Source of the DNA: Streptomyces europaeiscabiei | GTDB taxonomy: Bacteria; Actinomycetota; Actinomycetes; Streptomycetales; Streptomycetaceae | Assembly: GCF_001550375.1 (NCBI RefSeq) | Contig: NZ_LRTR01000787.1 | Location: 1-44,223, forward strand | Reading direction: 5' to 3' | Length of the DNA: 44,223 nt | Shown here: positions 33,868 to 43,191 of the stretch, piece by piece | Layout: each line of letters starts with the position of its first letter | Position numbering within the stretch: the first letter of the stretch is position 1 | The notes under the pieces: model-generated | What the model saw: the letters and a program-made list of their open reading frames with translations, nothing else | What the model was told of the DNA's origin: nothing | The model's database searches: none | Program-made: the position numbers and the translations under genes

Positions 33868-34223
33868 CGTCCTGCCACCTCGATCGTAGTAAGGCCGGGC
33901 CAGAACATGTGCAGAATGCGCTCCAGCTCCGGCGGCGGACGGTCCACGACGATGCGGCCGGTACCCAGTTGCTGCGCGGTGACCGCCAGCGCCGCCGTGC
34001 CGCCCACATCGATGGACATCAGGTCTGCCAGTTCCACGAAGGAGACATCCGTGTGGACGCTCGCCAGATCCTCCAGTCCCTGTTCCCAGAATGAACGGGT
34101 GATCACATTGATCTCTCCAGCAGCACGAATACCGGGGCGACCGGACAACGAGCGAATCTCCAGCAGAGCGTCGTCACGCGACGGCTCCGGAACCGTCCTG
34201 TCCACGCCGTGGGAGACGTCCAC
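33864..34223 (-). CDS. STAS-domain anti-sigma factor antagonist
   Basis: This is a 119-aa RsbV/SpoIIAA-like protein. The GTG at 34223 follows GGGGAGA. The STAS fold is seen in IRAAGEINVITRSFWEQGLE, then VSFVELADLMSIDVGGTAAL with the switch Ser of LMSIDVGGTA, and IVVDRPPPELERIL. In partner switching, the Ser is phosphorylated by the HATPase kinase and released by a PP2C phosphatase; the unphosphorylated form traps the anti-sigma protein. It is the first gene of a two-gene operon with the MEDS-HATPase gene. The PP2C-like gene downstream at 35994-38513 is a reasonable phosphatase for it. Confidence 0.9.
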   Translation of the reverse strand: MDVSHGVDRTVPEPSRDDALLEIRSLSGRPGIRAAGEINVITRSFWEQGLEDLASVHTDVSFVELADLMSIDVGGTAALAVTAQQLGTGRIVVDRPPPELERILHMFWPGLTTIEVAGR

Positions 34224-34510
34224 GTTCTCTCCCCTGCTTCAGGTGCCGCTGCACGGCGCTTCCCCGTCTCTCCGTTCACCGCGCCTGCGCAACGACGGCT
34301 ACGGACACCTCATCGTATAACCCTCCGGTGCGCGGAGTGACCGTGTGCCTGCTCGTCCATGAGGATGCCGCTGCTCGACGGGCACGGCGGTGAGCGAGCG
34401 GAACCGATCGAGAACATGTACGCATGGCTGCGGGCAAACGGGGTAGGCGCCTGGCCGTCGGACCGCGCCGCGGGCACAGGCCGGCCGACCGGCGAGGGAG
34501 GAAAGCAAGG

Positions 34511-35362
34511 ATGACAGCGACAACGAGTCTGCGGACGAGCGTCGATCACACCACCGCTCAACTACCGGAAGTCACTGATCCGCTGAAGGTGGCACCGAAG
34601 GACGCGCGGTCGCTGTCGAAGCTGTTCTTCGAACAGCTGGCCGTTCTGGAAGAGGGCACGCGCGAGTACCAGTACGCGCGCAACACACTGATCGAGATGA
34701 ACATCTCCCTCGTCCGCTATGCGGCCGGCCGGTTCCGCAGCCGGGGCGCGGACGAGATGGAGGACATCGTTCAGGTCGGCATGATCGGACTGATCAAGGC
34801 GATCGACCGGTTCGAACTCTCGCGCGAGGTGGAATTCACCACCTTCGCCGTCCCCTACATCGTCGGCGAGATCAGGCGGTTCTTCCGGGACACCTCGTGG
34901 GCGGTGCACGTTCCCCGGCGCCTGAAGGAGGCCCGCGTCGAACTGGCCCGTGCCACCGACGAACTCAGCAGTCGTCTCGGCCGCACACCGACGGTCAAGG
35001 AACTGGCCGAACTGATGAACCTCTCGCAGGAGGAGGTCATCGAAGCGCGCCTGGCCGCCAACGGCTACAACTCCTCCTCTCTCGACGCCGCCATCAACGG
35101 TGACGAGACCGGGGAGGCGGCGCTCGCGGACTTCATCGGCGCCGAGGACGCCGGCATGGAGCTGGTCGAGGACTTCCACGCCCTGGCCCCGCTCCTCGCC
35201 GAACTGGACGAACGCGACCGGCGGATCATTCACATGCGGTTCGTCGAGGAACTCACCCAGATCCAGATCGCCGAACACCTCGGCTGCTCCCAGATGCACG
35301 TCTCCCGCCTGCTCTCTCGGACCCTGACCCGCCTGCGCCGGGGCATGCTCACCACGCACTGA
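34511..35362 (+). CDS. SigB/SigF/SigG-family RNA polymerase sigma factor
   Basis: This is a 283-aa sigma-70 protein of the stress/sporulation group. The ATG at 34511 has GGGAGGAAAGCAAGG upstream. Region 2 is EMNISLVRYAAGRFRSRGAD, EDIVQVGMIGLIKAIDRFEL and EFTTFAVPYIVGEIRRFFRD, with the -10 reading part TSWAVHVPRRLKE. Region 3 follows (LGRTPTVKELAELMNLSQEE), then region 4, LDERDRRIIHMRFVEELTQI and QIAEHLGCSQMHVSRLLSRT. There is no region 1.1. Regulation by anti-sigma ATPases is implied by the MEDS-HATPase and RsbW-like genes on both sides. The 287-base gap to the STAS gene should hold divergent promoters, but I could not assign a GTTT-N14-GGGTA signal with confidence. Confidence 0.95.
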   Translation: MTATTSLRTSVDHTTAQLPEVTDPLKVAPKDARSLSKLFFEQLAVLEEGTREYQYARNTLIEMNISLVRYAAGRFRSRGADEMEDIVQVGMIGLIKAIDRFELSREVEFTTFAVPYIVGEIRRFFRDTSWAVHVPRRLKEARVELARATDELSSRLGRTPTVKELAELMNLSQEEVIEARLAANGYNSSSLDAAINGDETGEAALADFIGAEDAGMELVEDFHALAPLLAELDERDRRIIHMRFVEELTQIQIAEHLGCSQMHVSRLLSRTLTRLRRGMLTTH

Positions 35363-35378
35363 ACGAAGCGTCAGCGGG

Positions 35379-35416
35379 CAGTTCCTGCGTACGGCCACGG
35401 CTGTACGCAGGAACTG
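35379..35416. terminator. Strong bidirectional terminator after the sigma gene
   Basis: CAGTTCCTGCGTAC (35379-35392) pairs perfectly with GTACGCAGGAACTG (35403-35416) across a 10-base loop. It begins 17 bases after the sigma stop. The convergent RsbW-like gene ends at 35484, so both operons may use it. Confidence 0.8.
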
Positions 35417-35483
35417 TCACGCCCGTACGCGGGGACGACCCCAGCCGTAAGCGGGAACCATCGGCGGGAAGGCGAGCCGGTGC

Positions 35484-35939
35484 TCAGCTGTCGCCCGCCC
35501 GGCTCGTGCCGGCTGGGCGGAAGCACGCCGACACCGTCTTGCCGTGCCGCTGGCACGTCATCTCCAGCTCGTCGGCGAGCATCCGTACGATGCCCACGCC
35601 ACGGCCGGAGGTCTCGCCGGCCTGCGGATCGCGCTGGCGCGGCAGGGCCGGGTCCTCGTCATGGACGCTCACCTGTAGGCATTCGCCGTCCCAGGTGAGG
35701 ATCAGATGCGCGTCGCTGTGTGCGTGGACATGTGCGTTGGTGAGCAGCTCGGACACGGTCAGGACGACGGCGTCCACCGTCTCGGGCTCAGCGGCGGTCC
35801 ACGGAAGGGACCCCAACTGGCTCCGTGTCCACTGCCGGCCGGCCCGCACCCCTCCGGACACGGGAAACGAATGCGCCCAGCCCATCGCCTTGATCGCCAC
35901 CGACTTCCCCGTCCTGTCGTCCGAACGCGCCTCGTACAC
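35484..35939 (-). CDS. RsbW-like anti-sigma HATPase
   Basis: This is a 151-aa single-domain GHKL ATPase. It starts at the GTG at 35939, without a strong ribosome site. The N-box is VVLTVSELLTNAHVHAHSDA, the G1 region VSVHDEDPALPRQRDP and the G2 region ETSGRGVGIVRMLADELEM. The N-terminal half (FPVSGGVRAGRQWTRSQLGS) matches the regulator ATPases common in Streptomyces. It probably binds a sigma factor or a STAS protein. It is 54 bases after the stop of the PP2C gene and is the last member of the leftward operon, next to the sigma gene it may control. Confidence 0.9.
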   Translation of the reverse strand: MYEARSDDRTGKSVAIKAMGWAHSFPVSGGVRAGRQWTRSQLGSLPWTAAEPETVDAVVLTVSELLTNAHVHAHSDAHLILTWDGECLQVSVHDEDPALPRQRDPQAGETSGRGVGIVRMLADELEMTCQRHGKTVSACFRPAGTSRAGDS

Positions 35940-35993
35940 ACCGTGTGCCCGCCATCCGCGTTCGCAGACGTCCCGTCGACCGGTTCCCCCGAC

Positions 35994-38513
35994 CTAGGCC
36001 ACCCGGACGCCCACGAGGCAGGTGTCGTCGTCCGTGTCGGACCTGCTGTGGGTGAGCAGGCGGTCCAACTGCTGGTCGAGCGTGGTCGGGACCGTGCGCG
36101 CGGCCGTCAGCAGCTGGGCCAGTGACTCCTCCACGGACCGGTCACGGCGTTCGATCAGGCCGTCCGTGTACATCAGCAGGGTGTCGTCGACGGCCAGTTG
36201 CACTTCGTGTTCCTCGTACACCGCATCGGGCAGGGCGCCGAGCAGCAGCCCCTTGACCAGGGGCAGCGGCGTCGCTTCGCCGGCACGTACCAGGACGGGC
36301 GGCAGATGGCCCGCCCTGGCCCAGCGCAGGGTGTGGCGGTCGGGGTCGTACAGGCCGCAGACCGCCGTGGCGGTGACGGCTCCGGTCAGATGGTGGGCCA
36401 CCATGTTGAGCCAGGACAGCAGCTGCCCCGGGCCGGCCCCGGTCACGGCGAGACCGCGCAGGGCGTTGCGCAGGACGACCATGCTGGTGGCCGCCTCGAT
36501 GCCGTGTCCGGCGACGTCTCCCACGCACAGCAGCACCAGCCCGGACGGCAGCACGACCGCGTCGTACCAGTCGCCGCCCACCAGGTGCTGCGTCTCCGCG
36601 GGCCGGTAACGCACGGCCACGCGCAGCCCGGGGGCCTCCAGCGGGGCCTGTGCCGGGGGCATGATCGCGTGCTGGAGCTGGAGGGTGAGCCGGTTGCGTT
36701 CGCTCGCCTGCTGCTCGGAGTGGGCGAGCTGGTCGCGGGTGGCGGCGAGGGCGACCTCCGTCCAGTGGTGGGCGGAGATGTCCTGGTAGGCGCCCCGGAC
36801 CACGAACAGTCGGCCGTCGGAGTCGAGGACCGGCTCGGCCACCACGCGGATGTGCCGGGTCACGCCGTCGGGCCGCTGGAGCCGGAAGGCCGCGGACGCG
36901 GGACGGCGGTGGTGCAGCAGGGTGCGCAGGAATCTGCCGATGGCGACGGCGTCGTCGGGGTGGGCATGGGCGGGCAGGTCCTCCAGCGGGACCGGGCCGC
37001 TGACGGAGGGCTTGCCGTAGAGGCTGTAGAGCTGACCGTTCCAGGTGATCTCGCCGGTGACGAGGTTCTCCTCGAAACCGCCGATGCGGCCGAGTCTCTG
37101 GGCGTGCTGCAGCAGGCTCGCCAGCCGGGCCGTCTCGTCCTCTATGCGCCAGATGAGCAGAACGCTGCCGCCGTGTCGGCTGATGTTGATGTCGGCGACC
37201 GCCGCCAGCGGGACGTCCTCCAGCAGGGCCGTGAGTCGCATGCGCCGGGCACGGAACGGCTCACCGGTGGCGTAGACACGTTCGACCTGCTCGAACAGCT
37301 CGCCCTCGCCGGCGGCCATCGGATACGTCTCCAGGAGCAGGGCTCCGTTGACGACGCCTCGCGGACGGCCGACCGGGTCGAGGAAGCGGCTGTTGACGTG
37401 CTGGATACGGAAGTCGACGAGTTCCCCGGTGGCGTCCAGGTACGGGACGAGTACCAGCGCCGGGTCGTGCAGGCCGTCGGCCAGGTCCATCAGTTCGGCG
37501 ACGTCGGGCAGGATCCCGAAACGCGCGTCCCCGTCGGGGTGGTGCGGGGCGTAGGTCTCCAGCGTGTGGGCGCACAGCTCGGCCAGTGCCTCGACCTGAC
37601 GGACGATCTGCGGGGGCTGGGCTTCCAGCGGGGCGGGCCAGACGATTTCCAGCACTCCGTGGATGCGGCCGCCGGTGCCCGCGGGTAGGGCGACCCGGCC
37701 GCCGTCGGGGTGGTGGTGCCGGCCGATGGAGGGCAGGCCGGTCTCCGACAGGCAGGCGATCCACTGGCCCGTTCGCTCACCGAGCCCGTGGCGGGCCACC
37801 GTCACCACGCCGGGCGGCACGTACCGCCAGCGTGCCGCCTCCGCGGCCGAGAATCCGGCGCTGCCCGCCAGGGTGAGGGAGCCGTCGGCGCCCAGCGCCC
37901 AGATGGCGACCGCTTCCGCGCCGAGCGGCGTCAGAGCGTGTTCCAGCAGGGAGTCGGCCACGGCCTGGGCGTCGTCGGCGGCCAGCGCGCCGCTCTCGGC
38001 GGTCCTCATCCGTACGGCCATGGAGCCGCCCCCCGACGAGTCGTCGGCGCGGCCCGCCGTGAGCGCGAGAAAGGCGGTCGTCACTTCGGAGAGCCGGTCG
38101 CGCGCGGCCTGGTTGATGACGTCGACGGCGAATTCGAGGGGTGTCACGCCCGCTTGCTCGGTCAGCTCGGCGAGCTGCCGTGCCGCCTGCGACGGCCCGC
38201 ACCCGAGCCGCTCGACGAGGATGCCCTTGGCCAGCTCGATCAGGGCACGCCCGTCCGCTTCCGCATGGGCCGCCTGCACCTCGCTGCGCAGTCGCTTCAC
38301 GGTCGCCGCGAGTCGGCCGACGGGGGAAGGCTGCTCCTTCCCGTCTGCTTCCGCCGGGTCGGCCGCGGCCGGCCCGTCGCCCGGGGCGACGGACATCGTG
38401 TCGGGTGGATCGTCGGAATGCGGGCCGTTGTCCGCCGTCGGGTCGTCGACGGCCGACTCGTCCGTCGGCGCGCCGGCGTCCTGCGGCCCGTCCGGCTGGT
38501 GGGCATTGCTCAC
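35994..38513 (-). CDS. ANTAR-GAF-PAS-PP2C phosphatase (SpoIIE/RsbU type)
   Basis: This is an 839-aa soluble protein. The GTG at 38513 follows AGGTCGAAC. An acidic, disordered N-terminus of about 65 residues leads to an ANTAR-like helical domain (ALIELAKGILVERLGCGPSQ, then AARQLAELTEQAGVTPLEFA) at about 90-150. A GAF-like part follows (ADSLLEHALTPLGAEAVAIW), then PAS domains (FRIQHVNSRFLDPVGRPRGV; GGFEENLVTGEITWNGQLYS and LFVVRGAYQDIS). The C-terminal PP2C domain has VGGDWYDAVVLPSGLVLLCV, GDVAGHGIEAATSMVVLRNA and LLMYTDGLIERRDRS, with the metal-binding Asp residues present. It should dephosphorylate a STAS Ser. It is 76 bases after the poly-HAMP kinase stop. Confidence 0.9.
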   Translation of the reverse strand: MSNAHQPDGPQDAGAPTDESAVDDPTADNGPHSDDPPDTMSVAPGDGPAAADPAEADGKEQPSPVGRLAATVKRLRSEVQAAHAEADGRALIELAKGILVERLGCGPSQAARQLAELTEQAGVTPLEFAVDVINQAARDRLSEVTTAFLALTAGRADDSSGGGSMAVRMRTAESGALAADDAQAVADSLLEHALTPLGAEAVAIWALGADGSLTLAGSAGFSAAEAARWRYVPPGVVTVARHGLGERTGQWIACLSETGLPSIGRHHHPDGGRVALPAGTGGRIHGVLEIVWPAPLEAQPPQIVRQVEALAELCAHTLETYAPHHPDGDARFGILPDVAELMDLADGLHDPALVLVPYLDATGELVDFRIQHVNSRFLDPVGRPRGVVNGALLLETYPMAAGEGELFEQVERVYATGEPFRARRMRLTALLEDVPLAAVADINISRHGGSVLLIWRIEDETARLASLLQHAQRLGRIGGFEENLVTGEITWNGQLYSLYGKPSVSGPVPLEDLPAHAHPDDAVAIGRFLRTLLHHRRPASAAFRLQRPDGVTRHIRVVAEPVLDSDGRLFVVRGAYQDISAHHWTEVALAATRDQLAHSEQQASERNRLTLQLQHAIMPPAQAPLEAPGLRVAVRYRPAETQHLVGGDWYDAVVLPSGLVLLCVGDVAGHGIEAATSMVVLRNALRGLAVTGAGPGQLLSWLNMVAHHLTGAVTATAVCGLYDPDRHTLRWARAGHLPPVLVRAGEATPLPLVKGLLLGALPDAVYEEHEVQLAVDDTLLMYTDGLIERRDRSVEESLAQLLTAARTVPTTLDQQLDRLLTHSRSDTDDDTCLVGVRVA

Positions 38514-38589
38514 GTTCGACCTGTTCCTCGGCTCGGGTGTCCGGGGACACCACGCGGTCGGCTGGTACGCGGGGCGGCGTGGCTCCCCG

Positions 38590-41500
38590 TCATACGGACA
38601 GCCAGCGTCGGACGCGGCCGATGAGGTCGTTGGTGTCGACGGGCTTGGTGACGTAGTCGTTCGCACCCGACGCGAGGCTCTTCTCCTGGTCGCCGGGCAT
38701 GGCCTTCGCGGTGACGGCGATGATGGGCAGATCGGCGTACTGGGGCATCGACCGGATCTCCGTGGTGGCGCTGTAGCCGTCCATCTCCGGCATCATCACG
38801 TCCATCAGGACCAGCGAGATGTCCGGATGAGCGAGCAGCATCTCGATGCCCTTGCGGCCGTTCTCGGCGTGCAGGACGTGGAAGCCATGGAGTTCCAGCA
38901 TCCCGCTCAGCGCGAAGAGGTTGCGCGCGTCGTCGTCGACCACGAGCACCGTACGGCCGAGGAAGGCGCCGTCGACGACCTGCGCGGCCGGGCGCTGGGA
39001 CTCCTCGGCGCGTACCAGTGACAGCACGTCCCCCGGCTCCTCGGCGGACAGGTGCAGGGTGATCCGTTCGCGCAGTTCGTCCAGGCTGGAGAGGAAGTCC
39101 AGCGGGCGGCCGTCCGCGCGGGAGCGCAACGTCTGTTCGTGCGCCAGGTCCACGCGATGACCGGTGTGCACGAGCACGGGCACGCTGGCCAGCGCCGAGT
39201 CGCCCTCCATGGCCTCCAGCAGACGGGTGCCCTCGTCGTCGGGCATGCCGAGTTCGAGGACGACGCAGTGGCAGGGTTCGGCGGCCAGCGTGCTCGCCGC
39301 TTCCTGCGCCCCGATCGCGGTGATGATGTCGATCGTCCCGAGCGGGTCGTCGTCGGGCGGCAGGTCCGCGACCGCGCGTTCGGCGACGAGGGTCAGCAGT
39401 CCGCGGGGGCGGTCCTCGACGACGAGCAGGCGTCGTCGGCGCTGTTCGGGCGCCGTGGGGGAAGCGGCGTCCGGCCGGGAGGCCTGCGGGAGTTCCCGGC
39501 CGGTGGTGTGCGGGTGTTCGGGCAGGCCGCCGCCGTCGAGCAGGTCCTCGAAGTCGGCGCGTGCCACGGGAAGGTAGAGGGTGAAGGTGCTGCCCTGGCC
39601 GGGTGTGCTGTCGACGGTGACGGCGCCGCCGAGCAGATGGGCGATCTCCCGGGTGATCGACAGGCCGAGGCCGGTACCGCCGTACTTGCGGCTGGTCGTG
39701 CCGTCCGCCTGCTGGAAGGCCCCGAAGATCGTCTCCAGCTGCTGCTGGGGAATGCCGATACCGGTGTCCTTCACCCTGAAGGCCACGACGGGACCTCCGC
39801 GGATGACGCCCGTGGGCACCTCCAGGTCCGCGGCGGGTTCGATGCGCAGGGCGACGCCGCCCTGTTCGGTGAACTTCACCGCGTTCGACAGCAGGTTGCG
39901 CAGGATCTGGCGCAGCCGGGAGTCGTCGGTGAGCAGGTCGGCGGGCGTGCCCGGCGCGGTGGCCACCGTGAAGTCCAGACTCTTCTGCGTCGTCATCGGC
40001 CGGAACGTCGCCTCGACGTACTCAAGGAGCTTGCGCAGAGGAACCCGCTCCGGCGTGACGTCCATCTTGCCCGCCTCGACCTTGGACAGGTCGAGGATGT
40101 CGTTGATCAGTTGCAGCAGGTCCGAGCCCGCCGAGTGGATGATGCCCGCGTACTCGACCTGCTTGGGCGTCAGGTTGCGCGAAGGGTTCTGCGCCAGCAA
40201 CTGGGCCAGGATCAGCAGGCTGTTGAGCGGGGTGCGCAGTTCGTGGCTCATGTTCGCCAGGAACTCCGACTTGTACTTCGATGCCAGGGCCAGCTGCTGG
40301 GCGCGTGTCTCCAGCTCCTGCCGTGCCTGCTCGATCTCCAGGTTCTTGGCCTCGATGTCGCTGTTCTGCGAGGCCAGCAGGGAGGCCTTCTCCTCCAGTT
40401 CGGCGTTGGAGCGCTGCAGTTCGTCCTGCTGCACCTGCAACTCCTCCGAACGTGCCTGGAGTTCGGCGGTCAGCCGCTGGGACTCCCCCAGCAGCTCGTC
40501 GGTGCGGGCGTTGGCCACGATGGTGTTGAGGTTGACGCCGATGGTCGGCATCAGCTGGGAGAGGAAGTCCTGGTGGATCTGGGTGAAGGAAGTGACGGAG
40601 CCCAGCTCGATGACACCGAGGACCTGGTCCTCGACCACGATGGGCAGCACCACCAGGGCGCTGGGCACGGCCTGCCCGAGCCCGGAGGAGATGGTCACGT
40701 AGCCCGGCGGCAGCTCCTCCACGCTGATGGGGCGGCGGTTGCGCGCGGCCTGCCCGACCAGCGAGCGCCCGACGGGGATGCGCTGGGGCCGGTCGGTGTC
40801 GTCGGGATAGCCGTACGAGCCCACCAGCCGCAGCTCGGGTCCGCGCTCGGTGTCCTCGGCGAGGTAGAAGGCGCCGTACTGAGCGGAGGCCAGTGGCGCG
40901 AGCTCGTCCATGATGAGTTCGGCGACGACGGGCAGCTCGCGGTGGCCCTGCATCAGGCCGGAGATCCGGGCGAGGTTGGTCTTCAGCCAGTCCTGCTCCT
41001 GGTTGGCCCGCGTGGTCTCCCGCAGGGACTCCACCATGGAGTTGATGTTGTCCTTCAGTTCGGCGACCTCGCCGGACGCCACCACGGTGATCGAGCGGGT
41101 CAGGTCGCCCTCGGCGACGGCGCTCGCCACCTCCGCGATCGCGCGGACCTGGCGGGTGAGGTTGCCGGCCAGTTCGTTGACGTTCTCCGTGAGCCTCTTC
41201 CAGGTGCCTTCGACGCCCTCGACCTCGGCCTGTCCGCCGAGCCGGCCCTCGCTGCCGACCTCGCGGGCGACGCGGGTGACCTCGGCGGCGAACGACGACA
41301 GCTGGTCGACCATCGTGTTGATGGTGGTCTTCAGCTCCAGGATCTCGCCGCGGGCGTCGACGTCGATCTTCTTCGACAGGTCGCCGCCTGCCACCGCCGT
41401 CGTCACCAGGGCGATGTTGCGGACCTGGCCGGTGAGGTTGTTGGCCATCGAGTTGACGTTGTCGGTCAGGTCCTTCCACGTGCCCGCGACGTTCGGCACG

Positions 41501-42855
41501 TGCGCCTGGCCTCCGAGGCGTCCCTCGGTGCCGACCTCACGGGCGACGCGGGTGACCTCGTCCGCGAACGCGGAGAGCGTGTCGACCATGGTGTTGATGA
41601 CGTCCGCCAGGGCCGCGACCTCGCCCTTCGCCTCGACCGTGATCTTCTGGGACAGGTCGCCGCGCGCGACGGCCGTGGCGACCTGGGCGATCGAGCGGAC
41701 CTGGCCGGTCAGGTTCGACGCCATCACATTGACGTTGTCGGTCAGGTCCTTCCAGGTCCCCGACGCGCCCCGGACGATCGCCTGTCCGCCCAGATTGCCC
41801 TCGGTGCCGACCTCGCGGGCGACGCGCGTGACCTCGTCGGCGAAACCGGACAACTGATCCACCATCGTGTTGATGGTGTTCTTCAACTCCAAAATCTCAC
41901 CACGGGCATCCACAGTGATCTTCTGCGACAGATCACCCTGAGCCACCGCCGTGGCCACCTGGGCGACATTGCGGACCTGCGCGGTGAGGTTGCCCGCCAT
42001 GAAGTTCACGGAGTCCGTGAGGTCGCGCCAGGTGCCCTTCACGCCCTTGACGTCCGCCTGTCCGCCGAGTCGCCCCTCGGTGCCGACCTCGCGGGCGACG
42101 CGCGTGACCTCGTCGGCGAAACCGGACAACTGATCCACCATCGTGTTGATGGTGTTCTTCAACTCCAGAATCTCACCACGGGCATCCACAGTGATCTTCT
42201 GCGACAGATCACCCTGAGCCACCGCCGTGGTCACCTGGGCGACGTTGCGGACCTGGGAAGTGAGGTTGCCCGCCATGAAGTTGACCGAATCGGTCAGGTC
42301 ACGCCAGACGCCGCCCACCCCGGGCACCTGGGCCTGTCCGCCGAGCCGGCCCTCGCTGCCGACCTCGCGGGCGACGCGCGTGACCTCGTCGGCGAAGGCG
42401 GAGAGCTGGTCGACCATCGTGTTGACGGTCTCCTTCAGCTGCAGGATCTCGCCACGCGCGGGCACATCGATCTTCTGTGACAGGTCGCCCTTGGCCACCG
42501 CGGTCGCCACCTGCGCGATGTCGCGCACCTGTGTGGTCAGATTGCCCGCCATGGCGTTGACCGAATCGGTCAGATCGGCCCAGGTACCCGAGACCCCCGG
42601 CACCTCGGCCTGACCGCCGAGCGTGCCCTCGGTGCCCACCTCCCGCGCGACCCGCGTGACTTCCGACGTGAACACGGACAGCTGGTCGACCATGCCGTTG
42701 AACACGGTGGCGATGTCACCGAGCAGGCCCTCGCCGTCGGACGGCAGCCGGGTACCGAAGTCACCGTCCCGCACGGCGGTCAGCCCGGCCAGGAGCTGCC
42801 GTAGCTCCTGCTCGCCCGGGGCCCGGTCGACGGCCTCGATCGTCTTGCTGCTCAT
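38590..42855 (-). CDS. Soluble poly-HAMP hybrid histidine kinase
   Basis: This 1421-aa cytosolic protein has no membrane segment. Residues 10-640 consist of about 13 HAMP-type segments: seven regular ones (AVAxGDLSQKI..., then INTMVDQLS) alternating with six diverged ones ([18 protein letters not shown]). A GAF domain follows at about 660-800, a coiled coil ([20 protein letters not shown]) at 820-860, and HisKA with [10 protein letters not shown] (His871). HATPase boxes are [20 protein letters not shown] and [19 protein letters not shown] first receiver is degenerate, with [10 protein letters not shown] where the phospho-Asp should be. The last receiver is canonical ([20 protein letters not shown], Asp1352 in [11 protein letters not shown]). 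It resembles osmotic-stress OsaA-type kinases, and its operon continues into the PP2C phosphatase. Stress signalling is inferred. Confidence 0.95.
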   Translation of the reverse strand: MSSKTIEAVDRAPGEQELRQLLAGLTAVRDGDFGTRLPSDGEGLLGDIATVFNGMVDQLSVFTSEVTRVAREVGTEGTLGGQAEVPGVSGTWADLTDSVNAMAGNLTTQVRDIAQVATAVAKGDLSQKIDVPARGEILQLKETVNTMVDQLSAFADEVTRVAREVGSEGRLGGQAQVPGVGGVWRDLTDSVNFMAGNLTSQVRNVAQVTTAVAQGDLSQKITVDARGEILELKNTINTMVDQLSGFADEVTRVAREVGTEGRLGGQADVKGVKGTWRDLTDSVNFMAGNLTAQVRNVAQVATAVAQGDLSQKITVDARGEILELKNTINTMVDQLSGFADEVTRVAREVGTEGNLGGQAIVRGASGTWKDLTDNVNVMASNLTGQVRSIAQVATAVARGDLSQKITVEAKGEVAALADVINTMVDTLSAFADEVTRVAREVGTEGRLGGQAHVPNVAGTWKDLTDNVNSMANNLTGQVRNIALVTTAVAGGDLSKKIDVDARGEILELKTTINTMVDQLSSFAAEVTRVAREVGSEGRLGGQAEVEGVEGTWKRLTENVNELAGNLTRQVRAIAEVASAVAEGDLTRSITVVASGEVAELKDNINSMVESLRETTRANQEQDWLKTNLARISGLMQGHRELPVVAELIMDELAPLASAQYGAFYLAEDTERGPELRLVGSYGYPDDTDRPQRIPVGRSLVGQAARNRRPISVEELPPGYVTISSGLGQAVPSALVVLPIVVEDQVLGVIELGSVTSFTQIHQDFLSQLMPTIGVNLNTIVANARTDELLGESQRLTAELQARSEELQVQQDELQRSNAELEEKASLLASQNSDIEAKNLEIEQARQELETRAQQLALASKYKSEFLANMSHELRTPLNSLLILAQLLAQNPSRNLTPKQVEYAGIIHSAGSDLLQLINDILDLSKVEAGKMDVTPERVPLRKLLEYVEATFRPMTTQKSLDFTVATAPGTPADLLTDDSRLRQILRNLLSNAVKFTEQGGVALRIEPAADLEVPTGVIRGGPVVAFRVKDTGIGIPQQQLETIFGAFQQADGTTSRKYGGTGLGLSITREIAHLLGGAVTVDSTPGQGSTFTLYLPVARADFEDLLDGGGLPEHPHTTGRELPQASRPDAASPTAPEQRRRRLLVVEDRPRGLLTLVAERAVADLPPDDDPLGTIDIITAIGAQEAASTLAAEPCHCVVLELGMPDDEGTRLLEAMEGDSALASVPVLVHTGHRVDLAHEQTLRSRADGRPLDFLSSLDELRERITLHLSAEEPGDVLSLVRAEESQRPAAQVVDGAFLGRTVLVVDDDARNLFALSGMLELHGFHVLHAENGRKGIEMLLAHPDISLVLMDVMMPEMDGYSATTEIRSMPQYADLPIIAVTAKAMPGDQEKSLASGANDYVTKPVDTNDLIGRVRRWLSV
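41798..42286. repeat. Two nearly identical 213-base blocks in the HAMP array
   Basis: Bases 41798-42010 and 42074-42286 are offset by exactly 276 bp (92 codons) and differ at only a few positions. They encode consecutive HAMP units ([20 protein letters not shown]). Other units of the array are clearly more diverged in DNA, and these two use AT-richer codons (CTCCAAAATCTCACCACGGG on the plus strand). This suggests a recent duplication or gene conversion. Confidence 0.85.
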
Positions 42856-43191
42856 GCGCACCCTCGTTCCGCTCCCCAAGAGCCCTCGCACCGAGGACTC
42901 GGAACCCGCGCCGGGCCTTCAAAGGCCCGCTCACCGACCGTATTTCCGCAGTTCACGGATCGGCCGGATGAGAAAATCCGGTGAAGGTTAACGCAGTTGT
43001 CGTCCGACAACCAAAGCCTGCCGCGGAGATCCCGACCGCCCCGAAAAGATACCGCCCGGAGCGGAATGCACGACCGGCCCCGGGGTACTCGGCAGGGTTC
43101 GCCGCCGCCGTTCCAGACGGTCCGCCGACGCCGTTCCACAGTGCCTCGCGGGACACCCGGGAAGGCGGGTGAGATCCCCCGCCGACGGCTT
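42856..43191. other. Promoter region of the kinase operon
   Basis: This lies between the TPR gene end and the kinase start. It has no coding frame with good bias. Around 42938-43010 it is the least GC-rich part nearby and likely holds the promoter. I cannot assign -35 or -10 boxes with confidence. GAGGG lies 6-10 bases before the kinase ATG. Confidence 0.4.

Noticed and set aside
34424..34510. Longer start for the sigma factor
   Set aside because: The extra residues are Arg/Gly-rich with no family match, and GGGAGG precedes the ATG at 34511.
41798..42286. CRISPR or other short-spacer array
   Set aside because: The repeats are in frame, 92 codons apart, and encode HAMP domains.
39052..42480. 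1142-residue plus-strand open frame opposite the kinase
   Set aside because: It is a shadow of the repeated HAMP and kinase coding sequence. The minus strand carries all recognisable domains.
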